From contig CAYSES010000015.1 in NCBI GenBank assembly GCA_964430085.1, positions 1 to 14,397 on the forward strand: a stretch of 14,397 nucleotides of DNA, written 5' to 3'. The position numbers and the translations under genes were made by a program. Of this stretch, positions 1-6,650 are shown one piece after another. The stretch's first letter is position 1, and every line of letters begins with the position of its first letter. The stretch comes from RBG-13-33-26 sp964430085. GTDB taxonomy: Archaea > Nanobdellota > Nanobdellia > Pacearchaeales > GW2011-AR1. The notes beneath the pieces are model-generated. The model made no database searches, was not told where the DNA came from, and saw nothing but the letters and a program-made list of their open reading frames with translations.

Positions 1-60
1 CTTAATAAATTATTCTTAGGGGTAGTTGTCCGATTTATTTATTCCATCAATTCTTTTGTA

Positions 61-432
61 TTAATAAAAACTCATCCAAAGCAACCATACACCTAAAAGA
101 ATCATAAAGATGGCGCTAAGCATTTGTTTCTTCTTGAATCTTTGTGCTTGTTTGTGTATCTGTTCTGGAAATCCAATTTTTGTAATTCCTTTGATTAAAG
201 TAGACCAGCCCAAAATAGTAATAGCCACTTTCCAATTAGCAACCCAAATATTGTGTAAAATTACTGTAACTAATCCCATGAGAAATGAGATATAGCCTGT
301 GGAGATAACAAATGCTTTGTTATCTGTCATCTCTATGGTCTTACCTAATTGTCTTGTAATAATAAATAATAATCCAAACACCACAAAGAAACTACCCCAC
401 ATTCTTGCGAAAAATATTGAAATTTCCATCAC
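61..432 (-). CDS. Small four-helix integral membrane protein, unknown function
   Basis: The 123-residue product has four hydrophobic stretches, at about residues 8-27, 40-60, 66-82 and 104-122, so it is probably a polytopic membrane protein. A basic, hydrophilic stretch (about 89-103, rich in K, Q and R) separates helices 3 and 4 and should be cytoplasmic by the positive-inside rule. No catalytic motif or recognised family is visible. Translation can start at either of two adjacent Met codons (432 or 429). The gene follows rps27ae on the same strand after 99 nt, and that gap holds a palindrome containing a TATA-like box (481-499), so it probably has its own promoter rather than being the tail of the ribosomal operon. 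I am confident that it is coding because composition is consistent throughout; the function is unknown. Confidence 0.75.
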   Translation of the reverse strand: MMEISIFFARMWGSFFVVFGLLFIITRQLGKTIEMTDNKAFVISTGYISFLMGLVTVILHNIWVANWKVAITILGWSTLIKGITKIGFPEQIHKQAQRFKKKQMLSAIFMILLGVWLLWMSFY

Positions 433-480
433 TATTTTTATTACACTCTTTTAACTAATAATAACAATATTAATTTGTTA

Positions 481-499
481 TAGTTTATAAAATAAACTA
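481..499 (-). promoter_or_regulatory. Perfect 8-3-8 inverted repeat containing a TATA-like box
   Basis: TAGTTTAT (481-488) and ATAAACTA (492-499) are exact reverse complements separated by AAA. The palindrome contains TTTATAAA (484-491), a good archaeal TATA element. On the minus strand it would place a transcription start near 460, giving a leader of roughly 25-30 nt before the membrane-protein start at 432. It may be an operator overlapping the core promoter. A weak AT-rich hairpin after rps27ae is the alternative. Confidence 0.4.
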
Positions 500-531
500 A
501 TTTTGTGGATATCCCATAGATTTAGTAATTA

Positions 532-780
532 TTATTTTGAAGATTCTTCTTTTTTTTCAGTATTTTCTTGTAAAGGTTTTCCTTCAAATTCAGAATAATG
601 ACACTTACCACAATATTTTCTTCCTCTTGAGTCCATTAAAAATATTCCTGGACCGCATCGAGGGCAAAAATTTGCAGAACGTGAAACTTTATCCCCTTCT
701 ATTTTATATTTTGAATATCTTTTACTTGTAGGATTGTTCTTATGATTTTTTTTCCCTTTTTTTACTGCTTTCTTTGCCAT
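532..780 (-). CDS. rps27ae: 30S ribosomal protein S27ae
   Basis: This is a small-subunit protein of archaeal and eukaryotic ribosomes. The 82-residue product has a Lys-rich N-terminus followed by a four-cysteine zinc ribbon: CPRCGPG (about residues 39-45) and CGKCHY (about 57-62), with the conserved KY.I.GDKV.R stretch before it. This arrangement is diagnostic of S27ae. The C-terminus runs on as a short acidic/basic tail of about 15 residues. The ATG overlaps the stop of rps24e by one base (TAATG), so the two are translationally coupled. It is the last gene of the rpoE1-spt4-rps24e-rps27ae operon. Confidence 0.96.
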   Translation of the reverse strand: MAKKAVKKGKKNHKNNPTSKRYSKYKIEGDKVSRSANFCPRCGPGIFLMDSRGRKYCGKCHYSEFEGKPLQENTEKKEESSK

Positions 781-1061
781 TATTTCTTTTCCTCTTTTTT
801 AACTTTTTTTTGTTTTGATTCTGTTTTATCTTTTTCTTCTTTTGAAGGATAAATGTTTGCAGTAATAATAAAATTATGTGAACCAAATCTTCCATCTATT
901 TTTTTAATTTTTATATTCTCTAGAGTTGTAGAAAATTCTTTAGCAATAAATTCTTCAGCTTCTGATACCTTTGGGCTTATATCTGCTTCTACACTAACTA
1001 CTATTTCTTTTCTTTTGAAAAGAGGATTTTCTTGTTGTTTTAAAATTTCAGTTTTTTTCAT
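780..1061 (-). CDS. rps24e: 30S ribosomal protein S24e
   Basis: The 93-residue product matches S24e, a small-subunit ribosomal protein of archaea and eukaryotes. Visible family features are the N-terminal strand with the N-P-L-F-K-R-K-E turn (residues about 12-19), the helix after SEAEEF, and the IDGRFGSHNFIITANIY stretch (about 55-71), close to the family's conserved F-G-x-x-x-x-x-G-x-A-x-I-Y region. The C-terminal 20 residues are an almost pure K/E tail. It lies 8 nt downstream of spt4 and overlaps rps27ae by one base. Many archaea carry a DUF359 dephospho-CoA kinase gene between spt4 and rps24e; there is no room for one here. Confidence 0.95.
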   Translation of the reverse strand: MKKTEILKQQENPLFKRKEIVVSVEADISPKVSEAEEFIAKEFSTTLENIKIKKIDGRFGSHNFIITANIYPSKEEKDKTESKQKKVKKEEKK

Positions 1062-1069
1062 TTTAGAAT

Positions 1070-1258
1070 TTATCTTGTTTTAATCGCAAAATTTCCCTTA
1101 TCTTTTAATTTAAGTTTTTGTGCTATCTCTGATTTTTCTGGGTTTAAGACTATTATTCTTCCCTTAAAATTATCAGTAGATTCTTTTGAATCACATTTAG
1201 GGCATTTCTCTCCTTCATAAATCGTGTTGCAAATTTTGCATGCTTTTTGTTTTACCAT
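1070..1258 (-). CDS. spt4: Transcription elongation factor Spt4 (RNA polymerase subunit E'')
   Basis: This 62-residue zinc-ribbon protein is the partner of Spt5 and part of the archaeal transcription elongation complex, older name RpoE2. Two CxxC pairs, C-K-I-C near residue 7 and C-P-K-C near residue 19, form the zinc site. They are followed by the typical strand-helix segment with F-K-G-R-I-I-V-L-N-P-E-K-S-E-I-A (about 31-46) and a C-terminal K-G-N-F-A-I-K stretch. The length is normal for archaeal Spt4. Its start overlaps the rpoE1 stop by one base (TAATG). Position directly after rpoE1 is the usual archaeal arrangement and supports the call. Confidence 0.95.
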   Translation of the reverse strand: MVKQKACKICNTIYEGEKCPKCDSKESTDNFKGRIIVLNPEKSEIAQKLKLKDKGNFAIKTR

Positions 1259-1863
1259 TATTTCTTTTTCTTTCCTCCCTTGCTTCCCTTTTCCTCTGAC
1301 CTTGCAGCTTTTTGATCTGCTTTTTGTTTTTTTATCTGATCTTCTTTAATCCATTCAAGCTTTCCTAATCCTGGCTGCCTCATTGTCAAACCTATTTTCA
1401 ATTCTCCCCCTTTATGGCTTATTGCAACAATTCTTGCTAAGCATAGATCACCTTGCTTTAATGCTCTTTTTGAAGATTTTCCTATTAGTGAATTTGATTT
1501 ATTGAAACTAACATAATCATCCATTGTTTGACTTATATGAATCATTCCTTTCATTACTCCTAAATCCATGAATGCTCCAAAATTAGTTATTTCAGAGATT
1601 ATTCCATAAACAAGTTCCTGTAATTCTGGTTTCCATACAAGCAATTTGAATCTTGATCTGTAGTATGCAGCTCCGTCGCCAGGGATTATGACTCCTTCTC
1701 CAACTTCAATTACCTCAATTATTGTGATAACTTTCCCAATTTCTTTATCATAATACTCTGCATAAGTTTCTTTAAGCTGTTTTTCAACAGATTCCAAAGT
1801 AGGCAAACCGAATAATTTTGGTTCTACTCGTATATGGTCCTCAACTTCAATTAGATAGAACAT
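1258..1863 (-). CDS. rpoE1: DNA-directed RNA polymerase subunit E' (Rpo7)
   Basis: Rpo7 forms the stalk of archaeal RNA polymerase with Rpo4, helps open the promoter and binds nascent RNA. The product has an N-terminal RNP-like (SHS2) domain (residues about 1-80, beginning FYLIEVEDHIRVEP) and an S1/OB domain (about 80-165), with the S1 signature G-I-I-S-E-I-T-N-F-G-A-F-M-D and G-M-I-H-I-S. At 201 residues it is slightly longer than usual, from a C-terminal Lys/Gln-rich tail after about 168. It is the first gene of the operon. A TATA-like box on the minus strand lies about 32 nt upstream, so the mRNA has a very short leader or none. Confidence 0.95.
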   Translation of the reverse strand: MFYLIEVEDHIRVEPKLFGLPTLESVEKQLKETYAEYYDKEIGKVITIIEVIEVGEGVIIPGDGAAYYRSRFKLLVWKPELQELVYGIISEITNFGAFMDLGVMKGMIHISQTMDDYVSFNKSNSLIGKSSKRALKQGDLCLARIVAISHKGGELKIGLTMRQPGLGKLEWIKEDQIKKQKADQKAARSEEKGSKGGKKKK

Positions 1864-1890
1864 TTTAACAAAAATTATAGCAAAAATTGG

Positions 1891-1900
1891 TTTTTAAAAC
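1891..1900 (-). promoter_or_regulatory. rpoE1: Probable TATA box for the rpoE1 operon
   Basis: On the minus strand this reads GTTTTAAAAA, centred about 32 nt upstream of the rpoE1 ATG (1863). The distance fits an archaeal core promoter with a leader of a few nucleotides. No Shine-Dalgarno sequence is seen before the ATG. Confidence 0.5.
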
Positions 1901-1921
1901 TTATTATTAGTAGTAACTGGA

Positions 1922-1931
1922 GATATAAAAT
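1922..1931 (+). promoter_or_regulatory. Probable TATA box for the unknown gene at 1950
   Basis: GATATAAAAT is centred about 24 nt upstream of the ATG at 1950, the spacing expected when transcription starts at the first codon (leaderless mRNA). This supports the ATG at 1950 over the in-frame Met four codons downstream. Confidence 0.5.
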
Positions 1932-1949
1932 TTTTTAAAGAATATTTAT

Positions 1950-2282
1950 ATGGCTAAGGTTATGAATGGCCAACCGAAAAGGATAATTTCTGTAGGCTTA
2001 ATGAAACCTTCTTGCTTAGAAGGGGATACTATTTATGTTCAGCTTAAGGGTTTAAGAGGACAGCTTTTTGCTGAAGCGATATCCAATGAGCCTTTTAGGT
2101 ACTTAGATTGCAGAATGATTAAGGTAAAAAGAGCAACCAATACTTCTGCAGTGGCTCCAAATTTCTATTATGAAGTTGATGATTTTTTAGAAATCTTAAA
2201 AAAATATAATAATGCAGAAAGAATTGATGAATTTGATGAAGAGCTTATTATGCCGGCACTGGAAGATTTATTTTACAATTAA
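1950..2282 (+). CDS. Unknown 110-residue protein between rpoE1 and the Fcf1-like gene
   Basis: I do not recognise this protein. It has a basic N-terminus, then a probable small beta-rich domain (residues about 12-75, with alternating hydrophobics such as DTIYVQLKGL and the R-Y-L-D-C-R-M-I-K-V stretch), and an acidic helical C-terminus (about 76-110, ending in an E/D-rich segment). There are no transmembrane helices and only two cysteines (22 and 54), so a zinc site is unlikely. It is transcribed opposite to both neighbours: it diverges from rpoE1 and ends 4 nt from the stop of the PIN gene. A well-placed TATA box argues for a real, leaderless gene. A role linked to transcription or ribosome biogenesis is possible only from position, which is weak evidence. 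Confidence 0.7.
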   Translation: MAKVMNGQPKRIISVGLMKPSCLEGDTIYVQLKGLRGQLFAEAISNEPFRYLDCRMIKVKRATNTSAVAPNFYYEVDDFLEILKKYNNAERIDEFDEELIMPALEDLFYN

Positions 2283-2286
2283 AAAT

Positions 2287-2637
2287 TTATACCCCCTCTA
2301 ATATATTTCCTTTTATAACTAACTTCTGATTTTTTACTTTATCTTTTATTTCTTTATCTAGGGTTGCAACGATTAATGATGGGTTTTCTTTTGCATAATT
2401 AATTATTCTTTTATCAACATATCCTCTTCCAAGTTCAATTTCTATATGACTGTTCTTCTCAATGATTTTCAGGGCAAGGCTTGCCTCTGGTTTTTTGTCT
2501 TTGAATTTCTTAATTTCCCTAATAACTTCTTTTGGAATGATAATCTTAAATCCCATTAGTTCAATTTCCTCAAAAAAATCAATTTTTTTTCTTATACATG
2601 AGAGTATAAAATTGGTATCTAACAATACATATTTCAT
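2287..2637 (-). CDS. Fcf1/Utp24-like PIN-domain ribonuclease
   Basis: The 116-residue product is a complete single PIN domain, a metal-dependent nuclease fold. It starts with L-L-D-T-N-F (Asp7), followed by I-I-P-K-E-V (Glu37) and the C-terminal V-A-T-L-D-K-E-I motif (Asp94), with another acidic residue at V-D-K-R (Asp75). The T-N-F after the first Asp and the A-T-x-D-K-E-L/I motif are typical of the Fcf1/Utp24 group, whose eukaryotic member cleaves pre-rRNA. In many archaea a gene of this type lies just upstream of rpoE1 on the same strand; that orientation is kept here with a foreign-strand gene in between. The role in rRNA processing is inferred from family and context. A VapC-like toxin is less likely, as no antitoxin gene adjoins. 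Confidence 0.82.
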   Translation of the reverse strand: MKYVLLDTNFILSCIRKKIDFFEEIELMGFKIIIPKEVIREIKKFKDKKPEASLALKIIEKNSHIEIELGRGYVDKRIINYAKENPSLIVATLDKEIKDKVKNQKLVIKGNILEGV

Positions 2638-2704
2638 AACTCAATTAAGCAGCGATGATATAAAAAACTTAACATTTATTAATATAATAAGCTTAAGATA
2701 CATA

Positions 2705-3271
2705 ATGCAAGAAAAAGAGAATGTTTTGAGAATTCTTGAAGAAACAAAAACAGCTATTGATAATAATGATTCTTTGAAGTTAAAAAATCTCAGCAATCAG
2801 ACAAACAATACTGCTTCATTGACCCAAGACCCTGATAACATTGCTGTTGCTGTTGCTGTTTATTCTATAAGCAAGATTCTTGAAAGGGCAGAACACTATA
2901 GAAAACTTCCTGGCTGGAAGGAATTTTATAAAATTATTATTCTGGCAATTAACAATTCTATAGATGCAATAAAAAAAGATAATCCAAAAAAATTAACTGA
3001 AAGTTTAATATCAATTAGGAAGGCTGTTTCAAAACTTTCAGGAAAACTTAAGGAATATGTCCAAGATGTTTTTAGAAAGGCACAAATCAACAAAGCATCA
3101 AAACTTTATGAGCATGGTCTTTCTATGGAAAAAACTGCATCTCTTCTGGGGGTAACTCTATTTGATCTTGCAAGTTATGCAGGACAAAGACCTGAAATCT
3201 CTGAGGCTCCTTTTAACAGAACATTGGATGTAAGATCACGAATTAAAACTGCACTTGACATGTTCAAATGA
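2705..3271 (+). CDS. Helical protein with C-terminal HTH-like region, partner of the downstream PIN protein
   Basis: The start is placed at the ATG at 2705 because the open frame upstream only shadows the PIN gene on the other strand, and an AT-rich TATA-like box (about 2675-2684) lies 26 nt before it. The 188-residue product looks almost entirely helical: an N-terminal charged helical part (1-50), an AVAVAVY run encoded by three GCTGTT repeats (2843-2860), an amphipathic helical middle, and a C-terminal region (about 137-165: K-A-S-K-L-Y-E-H-G-L-S-M-E-K-T-A-S-L-L-G-V) that resembles a helix-turn-helix of the type that senses repeated DNA. The family is not recognised. Its stop overlaps the next ATG by ATGA, so it is made together with the PIN protein and may hold, target or inhibit it. 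Confidence 0.78.
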   Translation: MQEKENVLRILEETKTAIDNNDSLKLKNLSNQTNNTASLTQDPDNIAVAVAVYSISKILERAEHYRKLPGWKEFYKIIILAINNSIDAIKKDNPKKLTESLISIRKAVSKLSGKLKEYVQDVFRKAQINKASKLYEHGLSMEKTASLLGVTLFDLASYAGQRPEISEAPFNRTLDVRSRIKTALDMFK

Positions 3272-3972
3272 AAAACAATAAAACAGAAAAGGTATTAATT
3301 TTTGATTCAAGTTCTATAATCAATTTTGTTCTGAATGGATTGCTTGAAGAATTTAGAGGATTAAAAAAAGCTTTTGGAGGGAAATTTTTAATAACCGAAG
3401 AAGTGAAAAAAGAAATTGTAGAAAAACCCTCAAAAATAAAAAGATTTGAGCTTGAAGCATTAAAGATTAAAGCGCTTCTTGATGAAAAGATTCTTGAAAT
3501 GCCCTTAGATATCGGAGTTAAGGATCAGGAGGTATCTGAGATAACTAATGACATACACTATACTGCAAATAATACTTTTTTTGGAAGGGGAAATGCTATA
3601 CATATAATTGATTCTGGAGAAGAATCATGTTTGGCACTCAGCAAGTTGCTCGGGAAAAAAGGAATAAAAAATCTTGTTGTGATAGATGAAAGAACAATAC
3701 GAATGTTATGTGAAAGGCCAGAAAATTTAGCTTCTTTATTACATAAAAGAATGCATACAAAAATAGAAGCAAAGACAGACAACTTCAAACTCTTTGAAGG
3801 ATTTAAATTTATACGATCAACTGAGTTAATTTATATTGCCTACAAAAAAGGTATAGTAAAATTGAAGAATCACGATGTTCTTGATGCATTACTCTACGCC
3901 TTTAAATTCAATGGCTGTTCTATTTCTGATGAAGAGATTAATGAGATAAAAAAGATGGGCAATAAAAGATAG
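3268..3972 (+). CDS. PIN-domain protein, VapC-like, with C-terminal extension
   Basis: This 234-residue protein has a PIN-type acidic set: Asp13 in V-L-I-F-D-S-S-S-I, Glu44/45 in L-I-T-E-E-V-K-K-E-I, Glu118 in D-S-G-E-E-S-C-L-A-L (a classic VapC-like motif), and Asp140 in V-V-I-D-E-R. Typical VapC proteins have 120-150 residues. Here an insert of about 40 residues lies between the second and third motifs (about 70-112), and a C-terminal stretch of about 80 residues follows the core, ending with a helical segment containing D-V-L-D-A-L-L-Y-A. Translation is coupled to the upstream helical gene. Ribonuclease activity is inferred from the conserved acids. Whether the pair is a toxin-antitoxin module or an RNA-processing unit cannot be settled from sequence. 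Confidence 0.8.
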   Translation: MKNNKTEKVLIFDSSSIINFVLNGLLEEFRGLKKAFGGKFLITEEVKKEIVEKPSKIKRFELEALKIKALLDEKILEMPLDIGVKDQEVSEITNDIHYTANNTFFGRGNAIHIIDSGEESCLALSKLLGKKGIKNLVVIDERTIRMLCERPENLASLLHKRMHTKIEAKTDNFKLFEGFKFIRSTELIYIAYKKGIVKLKNHDVLDALLYAFKFNGCSISDEEINEIKKMGNKR

Positions 3973-4012
3973 TTAGAAAAGGTTAAAAATAATCTAATTC
4001 TTTAAAGTTTAA

Positions 4013-4083
4013 GGGTGCGTAGGCTAGTGGTAGACTATCTGGCTCCAGACCAGAATGCGGGGGTTCGATTCCCTCCGTGCCCA
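4013..4083 (+). tRNA. tRNA-Trp (anticodon CCA)
   Basis: This folds as a cloverleaf of 71 nt. The acceptor stem is 4013-4019 with 4076-4082 (two G-T wobbles), and the anticodon stem TCTGG/CCAGA (4038-4042, 4050-4054) encloses loop CTCCAGA with anticodon CCA at 4045-4047. The T-stem is 4059-4063 with 4071-4075 around TTCGATT, and the discriminator is A4083. CCA is not encoded. No intron is present, although many archaeal tRNA-Trp genes have one. The D-stem is weak (4022-4025 with 4033-4036 has a C-A mismatch and wobbles). The 3' end lies one base from the disA stop. Confidence 0.93.
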
Positions 4084-4084
4084 T

Positions 4085-5140
4085 TTACTCTTTTATGTGG
4101 CTTAACTTCTCAGAAATCTCATTAGCTTTTTCTTCACCAAAAAACGGGATTAAATCTTCTTTTTTTAAATCTAAAATTGAAATTAAATTTTTGAAATTCT
4201 TAATTAAGATCCCGGTATCTTGATCTGCTATGCCTGTTTTTTCTAACATCCTATAACCTTTTGGAAGAATAAACTCTGATTCAGAAAGTCCCATACATTG
4301 TTTTATATTTTCTATTTCTAAAAGTTCGTCGTAACTGAGAACAGAAAGAATTTTTTTGCTTTTAGGAAGGCCTAATCTTGAATAGTCCTTGATAACTTCA
4401 TCAACTTCTTTTTCTACTCTATAAAGAAGTTCTTTAAGTCTAGATTTTACTATTGCGCCCTCACTTCCAAGTTCAATTATATACCCCTTTAATGTGTCTG
4501 AAATTTTAAGAATCATAACACCTTTTTGGATTAAGGAAAGAGCTTTATTCAATTTTGGCCTCTTTTTTAATTCTTCAACATCTAATTCATTTTTATCTTT
4601 TTCAAAAACTTCTTTGTGCTTTTCTAAAATCTGAAGAATTTCTGTTGCTCTCCTGATTATATCATTAGTATCTCTAATAAGGTATTTCAGATCTTTATAG
4701 AATAAAGCAACTTCATTTCTTCTTTGGGATACTGCGATTACTATTGTTCCTGCTTGTTTTGCTGTTCTTTCTGCTGCTTTATGCCTTGTTCCTGTTTCAT
4801 TAGAAGAAATTGTGTTATTTGGGGTGAGAAGAACGTTACAAAATAATATTTTTCTCAGATCTTTTGATAAGACTATCCCCCCATCCATTTTACTTAATTC
4901 AATTAATCTTTGAGAAGTAGATCTTGCGTTTAATTTAAAGCCTCCTTCAAAAAGATTTTGCATGAAATCATTATATGCAACAATTAATCCACCTGTTTTT
5001 GCTTTTTGTATTCCTTCAACTGCATTTCTTAACAAAGTTCCGGGGGATACTGTCTTTAATATTTCTGTGATCTCTTCTGGTTTAATGTCCTTATTTCTTT
5101 CTACAAGTCTTGATTGAATCTCTTTTTTTTCGTCTTCCAT
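4085..5140 (-). CDS. disA: DisA-type diadenylate cyclase (c-di-AMP synthase) with HhH domain
   Basis: DisA makes cyclic di-AMP from two ATP, and in bacteria it forms an octamer that scans DNA for branched structures. The 351-residue length matches bacterial DisA. The N-terminal DAC domain (about 30-150) has G-G-L-I-V-A-Y near 50, the DGA-type motif as M-D-G-G-I-V-L-S (Asp86) and the RHR-type motif as G-T-R-H-K-A-A-E-R (118-124). A helical linker (about 155-285) follows, then a C-terminal helix-hairpin-helix region starting P-K-G-Y-R-M-L (293-299). Two positions differ from the usual motifs: DGG for DGA and RHK for RHR. The second hairpin glycine motif is degenerate (F-F-G-E). DisA is mainly bacterial and archaeal c-di-AMP synthases are usually of DacZ type, so transfer is plausible. 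A TATA-like box lies about 30 nt upstream. Confidence 0.92.
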   Translation of the reverse strand: MEDEKKEIQSRLVERNKDIKPEEITEILKTVSPGTLLRNAVEGIQKAKTGGLIVAYNDFMQNLFEGGFKLNARSTSQRLIELSKMDGGIVLSKDLRKILFCNVLLTPNNTISSNETGTRHKAAERTAKQAGTIVIAVSQRRNEVALFYKDLKYLIRDTNDIIRRATEILQILEKHKEVFEKDKNELDVEELKKRPKLNKALSLIQKGVMILKISDTLKGYIIELGSEGAIVKSRLKELLYRVEKEVDEVIKDYSRLGLPKSKKILSVLSYDELLEIENIKQCMGLSESEFILPKGYRMLEKTGIADQDTGILIKNFKNLISILDLKKEDLIPFFGEEKANEISEKLSHIKE

Positions 5141-5240
5141 GTTTCTACAACAGATATATAACTGACATATTTAAATATATTTATGTAAATATTAGGTTTT
5201 TTATGAAAAAAACTAAAAACTAAAAACAATTTATTAAATT

Positions 5241-6650
5241 ATGAAAAAAGAGGTTAAGGAACAAGAATTAAAAGAAAAGACAAAAAAACTTAGCATAAAA
5301 GATGGAGTTGCATGGTCTGTTATGCAAGGTGCTGGTCCAAGTTACATTACTCCTTATGCCCTTGCAATAGGAGCTAATAATGCCCAGATTGGTTTTTTGA
5401 CATCTATCCCATCGTTGTTAGGAACTTTATCACAACTTTTTACTTCAAAAATACTTGAAAAGAATTCAAGAAAAAAAATACTTGTAAGTGGTGTTTTTTT
5501 ACAAGCATTGACTTGGCTGCCCATCCTTCTTGTGGGCTATCTCTTTTTTTACAAAGGCCTTGATCATGGTCTTAGTGCTACTTTGATGATATTATTTTAT
5601 ACATTGTTCATAGTTTTTGGTTCATTTGTATCTCCAGCATGGAATTCTATTATGAAGGATATTGTAGATAAGGCAAGGGGAAATTTTTTCGGAAAAAGGA
5701 ATAGGGTTATTGGGATATTTACATTAATTTCTATGTTAACTTGTGGGTTTATATTAAATTACTTTAAAAAAACAAATCTTATTTTTATTGGTTTTGTGAT
5801 CATATTTGGGATTGCGTTTGTAGCGAGGTTAGTGTCTGATTATTTTCTTTCAAAACATTATGAACCAAAATTAAAATTAGAGAAGGGATATTATTTTAGT
5901 CTGGGTTCTTTTATTAAGAATGTTCCGAGAAGCAATTTTGGAAAGTTTGCTGTTTTTGTTGCATTGATAACCTTTGCATCAGCAATAGCTTCTCCTTTCT
6001 TTGCAGTTTATCTTTTGAAAGATCTTAATCTTGATTATATTGTTTGGACATTAGTAATAGTTGCCAATTCATTAAGTGCATTAATATCGATGCCTTTATG
6101 GGGAAAGTTTGCAGACAGATTCGGAACTTTAAAGGTTCTCAAATGGACTGGGGCTGTTGTATGCCTTGTTCCGCTTTCATGGTTTTTTACTATGTTCTTG
6201 ATAAATGTAAGCGTTCCCCTTGTAATCATTTATTTAATGGCTATTGAACTTTTTTCAGGATTTATCTGGGCGGGTTTTAATCTTTCAGCCTTTAATTTCA
6301 TATATGATGCTGTCAGCAGAGAAAAACTTGCATTATGCATTGCTTATTATAATGTTTTTAATGGGGTAGGAATTTTCCTTGGAGCAACTCTTGGAGGGAT
6401 TTTATCCTCTATGGATATTTATTTCTGGGGGATAACTCCTATATTGTTTGTATTCTTAGTAAGCGGCTTTGCACGGTTTATTGCTTATATACTAATGGTT
6501 TCTAAATTCAAGGAAGTAAGAAAAGTTGAAACTTACCACGATGGGGAATTTGAAAAAGAAATGGAAGATATGTTATTTCTTTCTCCATTCAAATTTATGA
6601 GACATAATCATAATCACGGCAGTATTATTGGAGCTAAAAAAGACTTTTGA
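5241..6650 (+). CDS. Major facilitator superfamily transporter
   Basis: The 469-residue protein has about 12 transmembrane segments in two sets of six, starting near residue 23, with a central hydrophilic link (about 205-235). Family evidence is the MFS signature after helix 8, G-K-F-A-D-R-F-G-T-L-K (288-298), and a weaker first-half counterpart around S-K-I-L-E-K-N-S-R-K-K (69-79). The N-terminal 20 residues are highly charged and cytoplasmic. The C-terminal 45 residues are cytoplasmic and carry H-N-H-N-H (455-459), which could bind metal. Substrate cannot be told from sequence. It diverges from disA across 100 nt containing AT-rich promoter-like sequence and a small AAAAACT tandem repeat, and its 3' end overlaps the phosphoesterase gene tail-to-tail by 17 bp. 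Confidence 0.9.
   Translation: MKKEVKEQELKEKTKKLSIKDGVAWSVMQGAGPSYITPYALAIGANNAQIGFLTSIPSLLGTLSQLFTSKILEKNSRKKILVSGVFLQALTWLPILLVGYLFFYKGLDHGLSATLMILFYTLFIVFGSFVSPAWNSIMKDIVDKARGNFFGKRNRVIGIFTLISMLTCGFILNYFKKTNLIFIGFVIIFGIAFVARLVSDYFLSKHYEPKLKLEKGYYFSLGSFIKNVPRSNFGKFAVFVALITFASAIASPFFAVYLLKDLNLDYIVWTLVIVANSLSALISMPLWGKFADRFGTLKVLKWTGAVVCLVPLSWFFTMFLINVSVPLVIIYLMAIELFSGFIWAGFNLSAFNFIYDAVSREKLALCIAYYNVFNGVGIFLGATLGGILSSMDIYFWGITPILFVFLVSGFARFIAYILMVSKFKEVRKVETYHDGEFEKEMEDMLFLSPFKFMRHNHNHGSIIGAKKDF

Noticed and set aside
1..60. Possible gene end at the window start
   Set aside because: No frame of useful length or recognisable motif can be read in these 60 bases on either strand.
110..295. Plus-strand open frame of 61 codons
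   Set aside because: Lies wholly antisense to the four-helix membrane protein; no promoter or Shine-Dalgarno, and the product has no family features.
853..1083. Plus-strand open frame antisense to rps24e
   Set aside because: Complement of a confirmed ribosomal protein gene; hydrophobic product is typical of antisense of Lys/Glu-rich coding sequence.
2462..2704. N-terminal extension of the helical/HTH gene
   Set aside because: This part is antisense to the Fcf1-like PIN gene, and a TATA box fits the ATG at 2705.
2843..2860. GCTGTT repeated three times
   Set aside because: A short in-frame repeat encoding AVAVAV in a helix; too short to be a mobile or regulatory repeat.
3558..3788. Minus-strand open frame inside the long PIN gene
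   Set aside because: Shadow of the real gene, which has intact PIN motifs across this stretch.
5213..5227. AAAAACT tandem repeat before the MFS gene
   Set aside because: Barely two units in AT-rich leader sequence; likely chance at this base composition.
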